The translations under genes were made by a program, and so were the position numbers. A stretch of DNA of 19,821 bases from Deltaproteobacteria bacterium (GTDB taxonomy: Bacteria > Desulfobacterota > DSM-4660 > Desulfatiglandales > HGW-15): NCBI GenBank assembly GCA_020342025.1, contig CP070840.1, forward strand, positions 3,099,050 to 3,118,870, written 5' to 3'. A model generated the notes under the pieces. That model did no database searches. It was not told where the DNA came from and saw only the letters and a program-made list of their open reading frames with translations. The stretch's first letter is position 1; every line of letters starts with the position of its first letter. Shown in pieces: positions 1 to 8,186 of this stretch.

Positions 1-606
1 GGCGTAGTCCATGAAGCGCTTGAAATTGTCCAAGTCATAAACGGCCTGGGTTTGGATAAACTCTGCACCCGCGTCGATCTTTTTCTCAAATTTGATGAGC
101 TGAGGTTCAATGGGATTGGCCTCTGGGGTCACAATGGCACCAGCGCAAAAAGAGATGGCGCCATCCAGCTTATTGTCCCCCAGATCATTCCCCTTTTCCA
201 TCAGCCGAATGGTGGCCAAGAGCTGACTGGAATCCAAGTCAAAGACCCCTTTTGCCTCCTTGTGGTCCCCCAATATGACGGAGTCTCCTGTCAAACAGAG
301 CACGTTGTGGATCCCTCGACTGTGGGCAAAGAGCAGATCTGCTTGTAGGGCCAATCGATTGCGGTCACGGCAGGTCATCTGCAAAATGGGCTCGCCACCC
401 ATCTCTTTAACGAGCAAGGCCCCGCCAAGAGAAGGAAACCTCATCACCGAGCTCTGGTGATCGGTGATGTTCATACCGTCCACCTTTTCCCTCAAAAGCT
501 CCACATGGTGCTTCATCGTCTCCAGATTTGTTCCTTTGGGCGGTGCCACCTCGGAGGTGACCACAAATTTTCCCGATTTCAAGGCCTCTTTGAATGCAGA
601 AACCAT
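1..606 (-). CDS. metF: Methylenetetrahydrofolate reductase MetF (3' end outside window)
   Basis: Reduces 5,10-methylene-H4folate to 5-methyl-H4folate in the methyl branch of the Wood-Ljungdahl pathway. Only the first 202 codons are visible; the reading frame is open to the window edge, so the C-terminal third is missing here. It begins with ATG at 606-604 (MVSAFKEALKSGKFVVTSE). The TIM-barrel family signatures are present: the catalytic-type Glu in TSEVAPP (E19), the LTGDS flavin/folate loop with D108 (E. coli D120 equivalent), and the TQ pair (Q187, equivalent to the folate-contacting Gln of E. coli MetF). It lies 235 bp downstream of metV, the usual partner; in acetogens MetF and MetV form one enzyme. 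It contrasts with a second, divergent MetF-like gene at 8182-9063, which has lost Q187. MetF identity is firm; the exact electron donor is not visible. Confidence 0.93.
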   Translation of the reverse strand, partial: MVSAFKEALKSGKFVVTSEVAPPKGTNLETMKHHVELLREKVDGMNITDHQSSVMRFPSLGGALLVKEMGGEPILQMTCRDRNRLALQADLLFAHSRGIHNVLCLTGDSVILGDHKEAKGVFDLDSSQLLATIRLMEKGNDLGDNKLDGAISFCAGAIVTPEANPIEPQLIKFEKKIDAGAEFIQTQAVYDLDNFKRFMDYA

Positions 607-640
607 GTTTCAAACCCCTCATTTGAAAAGTCGATTTAGG

Positions 641-691
641 AATTGAGGAATTGTGAATTAGGAAATTCCTGAATCTCTAAATTCCTCAATT
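641..691. repeat. Inverted repeat built of AATTGAGG-type units
   Basis: AATTGAGGAATT at 641-652 is matched exactly in reverse complement by AATTCCTCAATT at 680-691, with an inner AGGAA/TTCCT pair in the loop (660-670). On either strand this would fold into a long AT-rich hairpin. The units recur roughly every 7-8 bases (AATTGAGG, AATTGTG, AATTAGG). It sits in the 235-bp space between metV and metF (607-841). It could be an mRNA processing or stabilising hairpin, but it has no U-run that would mark a clear terminator. Confidence 0.6.
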
Positions 692-700
692 ATCTTATGT

Positions 701-714
701 TTTAGGCACTTTAG
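701..714. repeat. Dispersed CTAAAGTGCC-type repeat, partial copy
   Basis: TTTAGGCACTTTAG is the exact reverse complement of 14 bases at 12221-12234 and closely resembles the copy at 822-844. It lies in the metV-metF spacer, which holds no gene (607-841). Confidence 0.55.
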
Positions 715-821
715 CCCCGTCTGCCATAGTGACCAGGGCTTCATACCGTCTGGTTGCGCTGGTGTCCCTCCTCATCCTCCCTTATTTAATTCTATCTGAG
801 AAGGCATTGGCGGGCAGGTCA

Positions 822-844
822 CCTTAGTTCACTTTAGGCACTTA
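822..844. repeat. Dispersed CTAAAGTGCC-type repeat overlapping the metV stop codon
   Basis: On the minus strand this reads as phased TAAGTGCC / TAAAGTGAA / CTAAGG units. Sixteen bases (AAGTGCCTAAAGTGAA, 843-828) are identical to 12224-12239. The metV TAA stop (844-842) forms the start of the repeat, so the repeat abuts or trims the 3' end of the gene. Confidence 0.6.
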
Positions 845-1495
845 ACCTGCTGCCAATTTCCATTTTCCTGGGGTTGGCTCTCCCTGGTGATTTCTCGGTT
901 TCTGGTACCTTCTCATGGCATCCAGACGATCCAGCTCCTTTAGACGATTGTAAATCAAGGTCCAGACACAGTCCTTGTAGGTATCGATCTCGCATTTTCC
1001 GTTATTGGTGCCCCCACAGGGACCATTAACCAGTCCTTTGTGGCACGAAGTCACGGGACAGATCCCTCCTGTCTCTCCTATGATGCAGGTCCCGCACTGG
1101 GTGCATATCTCGTCAAACTGACCTATGGAGGTCTCCTTCCCTATGAACAAAGTGTCCAACGCGGGGACAACCATTTTTTGCAGATGCCGTGCAACGGTCT
1201 GCACCCCAAAAGCGCAGGTCATGATGAGTAAGACATCCGCTTGATGAATCTTTTGGCCATATTCCGTCAAGGCCTCTCCGGTCAAGTTGTCACAGGCCAC
1301 CGGGAGCACTGTGGTTCCGGTCACCAGCTTTCCTCGCTCGGACAACCGTTCTTTCATGGCCTGCACCTCGGGCTCCCCACCGGTTCGGGTCAGGGTGACG
1401 CACGTGCCGCACCCAATAATGAACACCCTGTTCAAACCCTCCAGCAGGCGGTCTATATCTTCCTCGGCCTTTTGCTTGGTGATCGATCTAATCAT
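842..1495 (-). CDS. metV: MetV-type methylenetetrahydrofolate reductase partner subunit
   Basis: Zinc/Fe-S subunit that pairs with MetF and passes electrons to its flavin. The 217-aa protein has the family hallmarks: an N-terminal IGCGTC motif (C29, C32) followed by TRTGGEPEV, a central Rossmann-like part, and a Cys-rich C-terminal half with CTQCGTC (C131, C134, C137), C146, C151, C160 in NGPCGG, C168 and C176. The last set can hold Fe-S clusters or zinc as in acetogen MetV. ATG at 1495 is preceded by GAGGGATAGG. Upstream on the same strand is the NuoF-GltD fusion (148-bp gap) and downstream is metF. In acetogens the equivalent gene is linked to different electron-input modules (HdrABC-MvhD or an RnfC-like protein); here the neighbours are NuoE/NuoF/NuoG-like proteins. 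The family call is very likely; the electron partner is inferred from context. Confidence 0.92.
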   Translation of the reverse strand: MIRSITKQKAEEDIDRLLEGLNRVFIIGCGTCVTLTRTGGEPEVQAMKERLSERGKLVTGTTVLPVACDNLTGEALTEYGQKIHQADVLLIMTCAFGVQTVARHLQKMVVPALDTLFIGKETSIGQFDEICTQCGTCIIGETGGICPVTSCHKGLVNGPCGGTNNGKCEIDTYKDCVWTLIYNRLKELDRLDAMRRYQKPRNHQGEPTPGKWKLAAG

Positions 1496-1643
1496 AAACC
1501 TATCCCTCTTGCTTTACGGAGTTATGTTCATAAGCTCATCTAAACACGGGTTCTGAGTGAACATGCAATGATGGAAAACAAGGGACCAAGAGCGCATTAA
1601 GATTCCTCTCCGCGCACTATTCCAATACTCCAGTTTTCCATGC

Positions 1644-4600
1644 CTACTTCTCTTCCAGGTCACACCTGAGGCATCGCACAGCCTCCTTTTGGGCACCATC
1701 CTCATCCAGACCTCTCTCCACTTCTCTGAAGTCTTTTACCCTTTCCTCCGGTTCCTCCAGTTCAGTCTTAATCCTTGGTTTTTCCTCCAGCGTCTCCTCC
1801 TCGAGGGCAAGGCGTTTATCCTCTGGCATGGCCGTTTTCTCATCCAAGATTTCTATCCTGCCCTTCTCTCCCCTAAGGTACCTGGCGATGGATAAGGCTG
1901 CCCTCCGGCCTGAAGCGATGGCCCGTATCACGTAGGTGGGACCTGTGGTAAAATCCCCACCGGCAAAGATCCCTGGGACATTGGTTGACAGCGTATTTTC
2001 ATCCACCACGAGAGACCCCCACAAGGCCCTCTCCAATTGACTATCCCGGTCCAGAAAGGAGATGTCCGGCGCCTGGCCAATGGAAACAATGACGCTCTCG
2101 GCCTCCACATCTTGTCGCGCGCCTTCGTCAAATGAGGGATTGAAAGTTCCCTCATCATCAAAGACGCTTACACACCGAGCGAACTCAATGCCAACCACCT
2201 TGCCATTCTCATGTCTAATCTGCCTGGGCCCCCAGGAAGGATTGATCACGATCCCCTCATCAATGGCCTCTCCCACCTCTTTCTCCCAGGCCGGCATTTC
2301 GTCTCTGGCCTCAAGGCAGAACAGCTGCACATCGCTGGCACCCATCCTGAGGGCGGTTCTTGCCACGTCAATGGCCACGTTACCACCCCCTATCACGACC
2401 ACACGGCCTTTTAACCGAATCTCCTCCCCCTTTTTCACATCCGTCAAGAACTTGAGACCATAGTAGAGCCCCTCCAGGCCCTCCTGTTCCCCAGGAATAC
2501 CGATCCTCTTGCTCGCCTGAGCGCCAGCTGCCACGAACACGGCACTGTACCCCTCACGCATGAGGTCATTGACCGTATGCCTGGCGTCGATGGGTGAGTC
2601 ATAGCGGATTTCCACACCGCAGCTTTCAATATACCGAATCTCTTCCTCGATAACCTGCCGCGGAAGACGGAATTCGGGCACGGTGATGCCCAACATGCCT
2701 CCCCCCACAGATTGCGCCTCAAAGACGGTGACCCCATATCCCATCTTGGCCAAAAAGTATGCGCAGGTAAGCCCCGATGGCCCTGCACCCACCACAGCCA
2801 CCTTCTGATTCGTTTTCACAGGAAAGGGTTCTCTGGCCGCGCCAATATGATCGAAGTACCAGTCCGCCGCATAGCGCTTCAGGGAGCGGATGGCAACCGG
2901 CTCATCCAGTTCACCCCGACGGCACTTAAACTCGCAGGGATGGATACAAATTCGACCACAGACAGCAGGAAACGGATTTCTCTCCCTAATAATCTCTGTG
3001 GCCTTCTCATAGTTGCCCGCAGCAATGGCAGCCACATAATTGGGCACATCGATCCCGGCGGGACAGGCATGCTGACAGGCGGAAATGACCATGGAATCAC
3101 ACGTGGCCCCGGCACACCGGTGTTCCAGAATGTGGTCCTCATACTCCTTTAAGAAGAAGTTGAGCGTGGATAGTGCGGGCTTGGGAGCGGTCTGCCCCAG
3201 GCCACAAAGGGAGGCGTCCACGACGGTTTCACCCAATTCCCTGATGCTCTCAATGTCCTCGATTCTGCCTCTGCCCTGGGTAATTCTTGTCAAGACCTCC
3301 AACAGCTGAGTCGTCCCCAGTCTACAAGGCGCACATTTTCCACAGGATTCGGACTGGGTAAAGCTCAGGAAGAAACGGGCGATCTCCACCATGCAATTGT
3401 TTTCATCCATGACCACCATCCCGCCCGAACCCATGATGGCACCAATGCGTTGGAGGGTATCGTAATCGATAGGGAGATTCAGGTACTGGGTCGGCACACA
3501 ACCACCCGAAGGTCCTCCCATCTGAACCGCTTTAAATTGCCTGCCCTTGGGGATGCCCCCGCCAATATCGAAAACCACTTCCTTGACGCTCACGCCAATG
3601 GGGACCTCCACAAGCCCTGTGTTATTCACCTTACCGGCCAGAGAGAAGATCTTGGTTCCCTTGCTCTGCTCCGTGCCCACTTGGGCATACCATTCGGCTC
3701 CATTCTTGATGATCAAGGGCACATTGGCCCAGGTCTCCACGTTATTGATATTGGTTGGTTTACCGTCAAGCCCTGATTGGGCCGGGAAGGGCGGTCGGGC
3801 CCTGGGCATGCCCCGCTTTCCTTCAATAGAGGCCATGAGCGCTGTCTCCTCGCCGCAGACAAAGGCCCCTGCCCCCATCTTTAAGGAGAGCGCAAGGTGG
3901 AAACCGGTTCCCAGGATATTCTCCCCCAGGAGTCCTAGTTCGTTCATCTGCTCGATGGCGATCTGCAAATGCTCGACGGCGATCGGGTATTCCTCCCGCA
4001 CGTAGACGTAACCGTATTCTGCTCCCATGGCATAGGCACCGATGATCATGCCCTCGAGGACGGCGTGGGGATCCCCCTCCAAAACCGCCCTATCCATAAA
4101 GGCCCCCGGGTCCCCTTCATCCGCATTGCAGATAATATATTTGGGCTTTCCTTCTGCTTGGCGGGCAAATTTCCATTTCGCACCTGTGGGGAAACCGGCA
4201 CCACCCCGTCCCCTGAGTTTGGCTCTTGTCACTTCTTCGATGACCTGCTCAGGCGTCATCCGGGTGAGGGCCCTCACAACAGCCTGATAACCACCAGCAG
4301 CAATATAATGCTCCACATTTGTGGGATCGATTCGGCCGCAGTTGGCCAGCACCCTTCTCACTTGTTTCCGGTAAAAGGGGATTTGACTTCGATAGTAGAC
4401 GGGACTTCCTGTTTGTGGATCTCTATAGGATAGGCGATCCATGAACCGGTTCTGTTTTAGGGTAAGGGCCACCATTTCGGCCACATCTTCAGGACCCACT
4501 TCCTGGTATTGAACACCCAACGGATCGATGGACATGACAGGCGCTTTCGCACAAAAACCGTGGCATCCGGTGGAACGGACTTCCACTTGCCCCGCAAGGC

Positions 4601-4763
4601 CCTGCTTTTTTACTTCTTCCACAAGGGCATCGCGAACCTCAGCCGCACCATAGGCGCGACAGCCGGTCATGCAGACGTTTACACGAGTTTTCGCCTCATC
4701 CTCCTGGGCAAGAATCTTATTCCGATACCATTCCAGTTCTCCCGCAGACGAAAGCTGTTTCAT
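1644..4763 (-). CDS. NuoF-GltD fusion: NAD(H)/FMN flavoprotein joined to NAD(P)H/FAD oxidoreductase
   Basis: A 1039-aa fusion of two electron-transfer flavoproteins. Residues about 25-75 are a thioredoxin-like [2Fe-2S] domain (C31, C35, C67, C71). Residues about 110-545 are NuoF/HoxF-like, with the FMN/NADH motif RGRGGAGFPTG (184-194), ADEGDPGAFMDR (214-225) and the N3-type [4Fe-4S] ligands in SESCGKCAPC plus C520. From about residue 550 it becomes a GltD/NfnL-type protein: CxxxCP-type N-terminal Fe-S cysteines (C563, C567, C602, C606, C610, C614), a FAD-binding VVGAGPSGL (657-665), a second dinucleotide site VIGGGNVAID (790-799) and the terminal EAVRCLRC. It thus has room for two flavins and two nucleotides in one chain. 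The start ATG overlaps the nuoE stop by 4 bp, so the two are translationally coupled. No frameshift is seen, so this is a genuine fusion. It probably moves electrons between NAD(P)H, Fe-S partners and the neighbouring MetFV or NuoG-like proteins. Confidence 0.92.
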   Translation of the reverse strand: MKQLSSAGELEWYRNKILAQEDEAKTRVNVCMTGCRAYGAAEVRDALVEEVKKQGLAGQVEVRSTGCHGFCAKAPVMSIDPLGVQYQEVGPEDVAEMVALTLKQNRFMDRLSYRDPQTGSPVYYRSQIPFYRKQVRRVLANCGRIDPTNVEHYIAAGGYQAVVRALTRMTPEQVIEEVTRAKLRGRGGAGFPTGAKWKFARQAEGKPKYIICNADEGDPGAFMDRAVLEGDPHAVLEGMIIGAYAMGAEYGYVYVREEYPIAVEHLQIAIEQMNELGLLGENILGTGFHLALSLKMGAGAFVCGEETALMASIEGKRGMPRARPPFPAQSGLDGKPTNINNVETWANVPLIIKNGAEWYAQVGTEQSKGTKIFSLAGKVNNTGLVEVPIGVSVKEVVFDIGGGIPKGRQFKAVQMGGPSGGCVPTQYLNLPIDYDTLQRIGAIMGSGGMVVMDENNCMVEIARFFLSFTQSESCGKCAPCRLGTTQLLEVLTRITQGRGRIEDIESIRELGETVVDASLCGLGQTAPKPALSTLNFFLKEYEDHILEHRCAGATCDSMVISACQHACPAGIDVPNYVAAIAAGNYEKATEIIRERNPFPAVCGRICIHPCEFKCRRGELDEPVAIRSLKRYAADWYFDHIGAAREPFPVKTNQKVAVVGAGPSGLTCAYFLAKMGYGVTVFEAQSVGGGMLGITVPEFRLPRQVIEEEIRYIESCGVEIRYDSPIDARHTVNDLMREGYSAVFVAAGAQASKRIGIPGEQEGLEGLYYGLKFLTDVKKGEEIRLKGRVVVIGGGNVAIDVARTALRMGASDVQLFCLEARDEMPAWEKEVGEAIDEGIVINPSWGPRQIRHENGKVVGIEFARCVSVFDDEGTFNPSFDEGARQDVEAESVIVSIGQAPDISFLDRDSQLERALWGSLVVDENTLSTNVPGIFAGGDFTTGPTYVIRAIASGRRAALSIARYLRGEKGRIEILDEKTAMPEDKRLALEEETLEEKPRIKTELEEPEERVKDFREVERGLDEDGAQKEAVRCLRCDLEEK

Positions 4764-5257
4764 GCGTCTCTCTCTTCTCCTTTTTGCTTGCCATATTCGG
4801 CCATTATGGAGGTGACCTTTGGCGGAGAAAGCCTGCCAAAATAGGCCCGATTGATCATCATGGTTGGGGCAAGAAAACAGGCTCCGAGACAGGCCACAGT
4901 CTCAAGTGTGAACTGATAATCAGGGCTGGTCTCTCCCTCGTCCAGTTCAAGCTCCCGCTTCATGAGCCTCAATATGCTTCGCCCCCCTTTCACGTGACAG
5001 GCCGTGCCGCGACAGACTCTGACCACGTATTTGCCCTTCGGTTCCAGTGAGAACCCCGCGTAAAAGGTGATCACCCCTTGTACCAGACTGGGAAAGATGT
5101 TCAGGGCCTCTGCGATGGTTTCGATGGATTCCGGAGGGATATAACCAAATGCCTCCTGAACATCCTGGAGCAATGGGATCAAGGCCCAGGTTTGGCCCCT
5201 GTGCCTATCAACAATGCCTTCCAGCTGCGTCCAGTCTATTGGTTTTGGTTCTGTCAT
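4760..5257 (-). CDS. nuoE: NuoE/HoxE-like [2Fe-2S] subunit
   Basis: A 165-aa protein of the 24-kDa complex I/NAD-linked hydrogenase subunit family. The N-terminal helical part (residues 10-75, with LLQDVQEAFGYIP and VQGVITFYAGF) precedes the thioredoxin fold carrying the [2Fe-2S] ligands C82 and C87 (CRGTAC), then C123 and C127 (CLGAC). In soluble NAD-linked formate dehydrogenases and electron-bifurcating hydrogenases this subunit docks on NuoF. Its stop overlaps the ATG of the NuoF-GltD gene (ATGA at 4763-4760), consistent with a stoichiometric complex. It follows the NuoG/FdhA-like gene by 82 bp; that spacer carries a perfect 12-bp palindrome TTGTATATACAA (5286-5297) whose meaning is unclear. 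Confidence 0.93.
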   Translation of the reverse strand: MTEPKPIDWTQLEGIVDRHRGQTWALIPLLQDVQEAFGYIPPESIETIAEALNIFPSLVQGVITFYAGFSLEPKGKYVVRVCRGTACHVKGGRSILRLMKRELELDEGETSPDYQFTLETVACLGACFLAPTMMINRAYFGRLSPPKVTSIMAEYGKQKGEERDA

Positions 5258-5339
5258 GGTTCTTCCTTGTTTTTATGGTAACTGCTTGTATATACAAAAA
5301 TTAACCATTTGAAATGTTTAAGGTGTTGCTCGTCCACGC

Positions 5340-7994
5340 CTATGGTTTTTCAATCTTCACATTCACCACTTTCCACCCAGGGGAATCTTCCCTGCCCAAT
5401 GGGGTCATTCCTAAAAGCTGCCGCGCATTGTTTTCTTCAAAGGCCATGGGGACAAAAATAAATCCTGGAGTCAGATTCCTCTTAAAGGCAACCTCTCTGG
5501 ATATGGACCCGTGAGGGGAAAAAATTCTGATCTCATCCCCCTGCGCCAGGTTCAGTTTGCTCCCCTCTTCAGGAGAGATCTCCACCTCCCCTTTCAGGCC
5601 AAAATCACGTATGCGCTCAGAGCGGCCTGTCCTGGTGCCACTTCCCAAATGGAATCTCGATGACCCCAGGATGGCCTTGAAGGGATAGCCCTCTTGGCCT
5701 GCCTCAGCCTCTGCTGCGCTCATGGGTGTGAAGCGAATCGGTTCTCCTTCTCCCTGGCGATTAAATAGCCTCATTGGACTTGTCACTTTAATCCAACCCT
5801 GCGCCCTCTCCTCCCCCAGGTTTGCATACATGGCTACACATCGTCTGATTTCAGCGCTGATTCGCTGAACCGAGGCGTACTGTTCCGGATGCCCCATGCG
5901 CTGCGCCAATAGATTCAGGATCTCCCAATCCGCTTTTGCATCACCGGGTGGAGGAACCACGGGCTCAAAAGATTGAATTCTGCCCTCCATATTGGTGAAA
6001 CAGCCCCCTTTTTCGCTGAATGCGGCCCCTGGCAATACCACATCTGCCAGCTCTGTGGTCTCATTGGAAAAGATATCCTGGACCGCAAGAAACTCTAAAT
6101 TATGGAATGCCTTGCGGACCCGTTCAGGCTCGGGGAGAGTTCTAAGGGGATTTTCGCCCATCACGTATAAGGCCTTGAGGTTACCCTTCTCCGCTTCCTC
6201 AACCATGCGAATCACGTCGAGTCCCGGATCAGGAGAGATTCTCACCCCCCAGGTCTGCTCCCAGTATTTGCGGTTTCCCGCTCTGGTGATTGGCTGGCGG
6301 CCAGGAAGGAAATCAGGCACCGTTCCCATATCCCATGCCCCAAACTGGTTGTTTTCCATGGCAAGAAAATAGACGCCTCTCCCTTCATCACCCAGGCTTC
6401 CGGTCAACAGTGCCAGATTGATCAGGGCATCCATGGTTTGAATCCCGTGCCGTTGTTGTAAAACGCCCTGCCCCACCACAAAGCTTATCCTTTTTCCGTT
6501 CAGCAAATCTGCTGTCTTTTCCATGAGGTCCAGATTCAGGCCAGTGACACGGGACGCCTTTTGAAGGTCCAAAGAGGCGAGGCCCTCGCGGTAGAGATCA
6601 AAACCTTCAGTGTATCGGCTGATGAATGTTGCATCATGGGCCTCCCTCCTAAAGAGAATGGCCGCAAGGGCATTTATCAGAGCAGAATCACTTTGGGGGG
6701 CAAGGGGCAGCCAGATCTTGGAGAAAGGCACGAGTTCCGTTCTTCTCGGATCGGCCACGAGCATTGGGACGCCTTTCATCCTGGATGCCCTTTTCAAGTA
6801 ATAGCCCGCAACCGGCAGGGAATGGACGGGATTGGCCCCAATAACAAAGATCACCTCTGCATGTTCCAGTGCAGACAATGACGTAACCTGACCACCCTCT
6901 CCTAGCCTCTCATTTACTGGTTTCAATGTGGGACGCCCCGCCAAGTAACTGCCGTTGTCCACATTATTCGTTCCCAGGATGGCGCGGGCTATTTTTTGAA
7001 AGAGGTAATTCTCCTCGTTGCTGCATTTGGATGAACCGAGGAATCCAATGCTTTGGGGGCCGTTTTTCTCTTTAACAGAGGTAAGTCGTTCAGCCACCAG
7101 GTGGAGTGCTTCCTCCCAAGTGCCCGGTGAGAGTTCACCATTTCTTTTAATCAATGGGCTGATCAGTCTTTGTGGCGCATTCAAGAAGTCATGGGCAAAA
7201 TGTCCGCGGACACAGAGGGAGGATGTGTTGACCGTCCCATCCCCGTGGGAAGGATTCGCCTCAATCACCTGCCCGTCCACAGATCCCATCACAAGGGAAC
7301 ACCCCACTCCACAGAACCCGCAGATGGTTGGGGATTCTTTTTGTGGGGAACCCACATAGCGGGTATTTCTGGTCACCAAAGCGCCTGTTGGGCATATGGA
7401 GACGCAGGTTCCGCAAAAGGTGCAGCTGGATTTGTCCAAAGGTAAATCATGTGCGGTCGCGGGTCGCGATTTGAATCCCCTCAGGTTGTAGTCAATGGCC
7501 CCCACCACGACGAGTTCGTGGTCAGCACGAATGCATTTCCCGCAGAGAATGCACTTACTCAGGTCCCTTGTAATAAAGGGATTTGCCTGTTCCAGACCCG
7601 TATAGTGGGGCATGGGATGAAGCCCTATTGAACCCACACCCAACTCAGCCGCAACTTGCCTCAGTTCACAGCGGTTCCCCTGGTTGCATACGATACAGGA
7701 CTCGGGATGGTTGGCCATCATCAAGCGGATAATATTTGTTCGGTGTTTCTTGATGGTGGTGGAGTCTGTCTTGATGGCCATATTTGAAGATACGGGGGTG
7801 ACACAAGAGGCCATGATACGGCCACTATTTTGATCTTCCACCAGGCAGAGGCGACACGCTCCAGCGGGCGCCAAGTGGGTGTGATGGCAAAGGGTGGGGA
7901 TCTTTATGCCGTTTTCCCTGGCTGCATCCAATATGCTGATCCCAGGCCGACAACTTATATTTTTCCCGTTTATGGCAAGACTAATCTCCTGCAA
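5340..7994 (-). CDS. NuoG/FdhA-like iron-sulfur molybdopterin-fold protein lacking formate dehydrogenase catalytic residues
   Basis: 884 aa, starting at a TTG (7994) with a good AGAGGAG ribosome site 8 nt upstream. Domain order: [2Fe-2S] ferredoxin (C36, C47, C50, C64); His-Cys3 cluster site (H96, C100, C103, C109); two-cluster ferredoxin (C148, C151, C154 with Asp158 in place of the fourth Cys; C191, C194, C197, C201); a [4Fe-4S] motif C225, C228, C232, C261; then the molybdopterin domains and a C-terminal dinucleotide-like domain (about 770-880). By family it would be annotated as the alpha subunit of NAD-linked formate dehydrogenase. Anchored on GTNNVD, the Sec/Cys ligand position of E. 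coli FdhF (U140) is Ala352 (codon GCG, not TGA) and the following His is Gly. Anchored on the NN..GA.DMG motif, the catalytic Arg333 is Ala. Formate oxidation is therefore unlikely; an electron-wiring role like NuoG, or a different substrate, is more plausible. Confidence 0.85.
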   Translation of the reverse strand: MQEISLAINGKNISCRPGISILDAARENGIKIPTLCHHTHLAPAGACRLCLVEDQNSGRIMASCVTPVSSNMAIKTDSTTIKKHRTNIIRLMMANHPESCIVCNQGNRCELRQVAAELGVGSIGLHPMPHYTGLEQANPFITRDLSKCILCGKCIRADHELVVVGAIDYNLRGFKSRPATAHDLPLDKSSCTFCGTCVSICPTGALVTRNTRYVGSPQKESPTICGFCGVGCSLVMGSVDGQVIEANPSHGDGTVNTSSLCVRGHFAHDFLNAPQRLISPLIKRNGELSPGTWEEALHLVAERLTSVKEKNGPQSIGFLGSSKCSNEENYLFQKIARAILGTNNVDNGSYLAGRPTLKPVNERLGEGGQVTSLSALEHAEVIFVIGANPVHSLPVAGYYLKRASRMKGVPMLVADPRRTELVPFSKIWLPLAPQSDSALINALAAILFRREAHDATFISRYTEGFDLYREGLASLDLQKASRVTGLNLDLMEKTADLLNGKRISFVVGQGVLQQRHGIQTMDALINLALLTGSLGDEGRGVYFLAMENNQFGAWDMGTVPDFLPGRQPITRAGNRKYWEQTWGVRISPDPGLDVIRMVEEAEKGNLKALYVMGENPLRTLPEPERVRKAFHNLEFLAVQDIFSNETTELADVVLPGAAFSEKGGCFTNMEGRIQSFEPVVPPPGDAKADWEILNLLAQRMGHPEQYASVQRISAEIRRCVAMYANLGEERAQGWIKVTSPMRLFNRQGEGEPIRFTPMSAAEAEAGQEGYPFKAILGSSRFHLGSGTRTGRSERIRDFGLKGEVEISPEEGSKLNLAQGDEIRIFSPHGSISREVAFKRNLTPGFIFVPMAFEENNARQLLGMTPLGREDSPGWKVVNVKIEKP

Positions 7995-8055
7995 GAGTAT
8001 TTGCTCCTCTAGTTTCTAGGGTCTCAACTTGATTGATTAGGTAAAACCATTGATT

Positions 8056-8186
8056 TTTGACGCTTTTGTAAAAGCCCCAGACACAAGGCACGCAAATCTT
8101 GAGGAATGAGGCGTACTCATCGCTACGCTGCAATGAAGAAAGATGCAGCGTAACGCCCTAGATGGGGTTTTTCCGGAAGCGTCAAA
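8056..8186. repeat. MITE-like hairpin element between two redox genes
   Basis: A roughly 130-bp element bounded by imperfect inverted repeats. The left arm at 8056-8078 begins TTTGACGCTT and ends AAAAGCCCC; the right arm at 8164-8186 begins GGGGTTTTT and ends AAGCGTCAAA. About 18 of 23 positions pair, including the outer 10. Inside is a second stem, CTACGCTGCA near 8132 against TGCAGCGTAA near 8145. There is no ORF. I recall elements with TTTGACGC ends as common small repeats in Desulfobacterota genomes. The right end supplies the TGA stop of the MetF-like gene (8184-8182). The rest of the 187-bp spacer (7995-8181) holds only the ribosome site of the downstream gene. Confidence 0.65.

Noticed and set aside
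5286..5297. Perfect palindrome TTGTATATACAA between the NuoG-like and NuoE genes
   Set aside because: Only 12 bp, AT-rich, single copy and inside an operon; not enough to call an operator.
6939..6941. Possible selenocysteine codon in the FdhA-like gene
   Set aside because: The codon at the ligand position is GCG (Ala); there is no in-frame TGA in the 884-codon frame, so no Sec insertion is called for.
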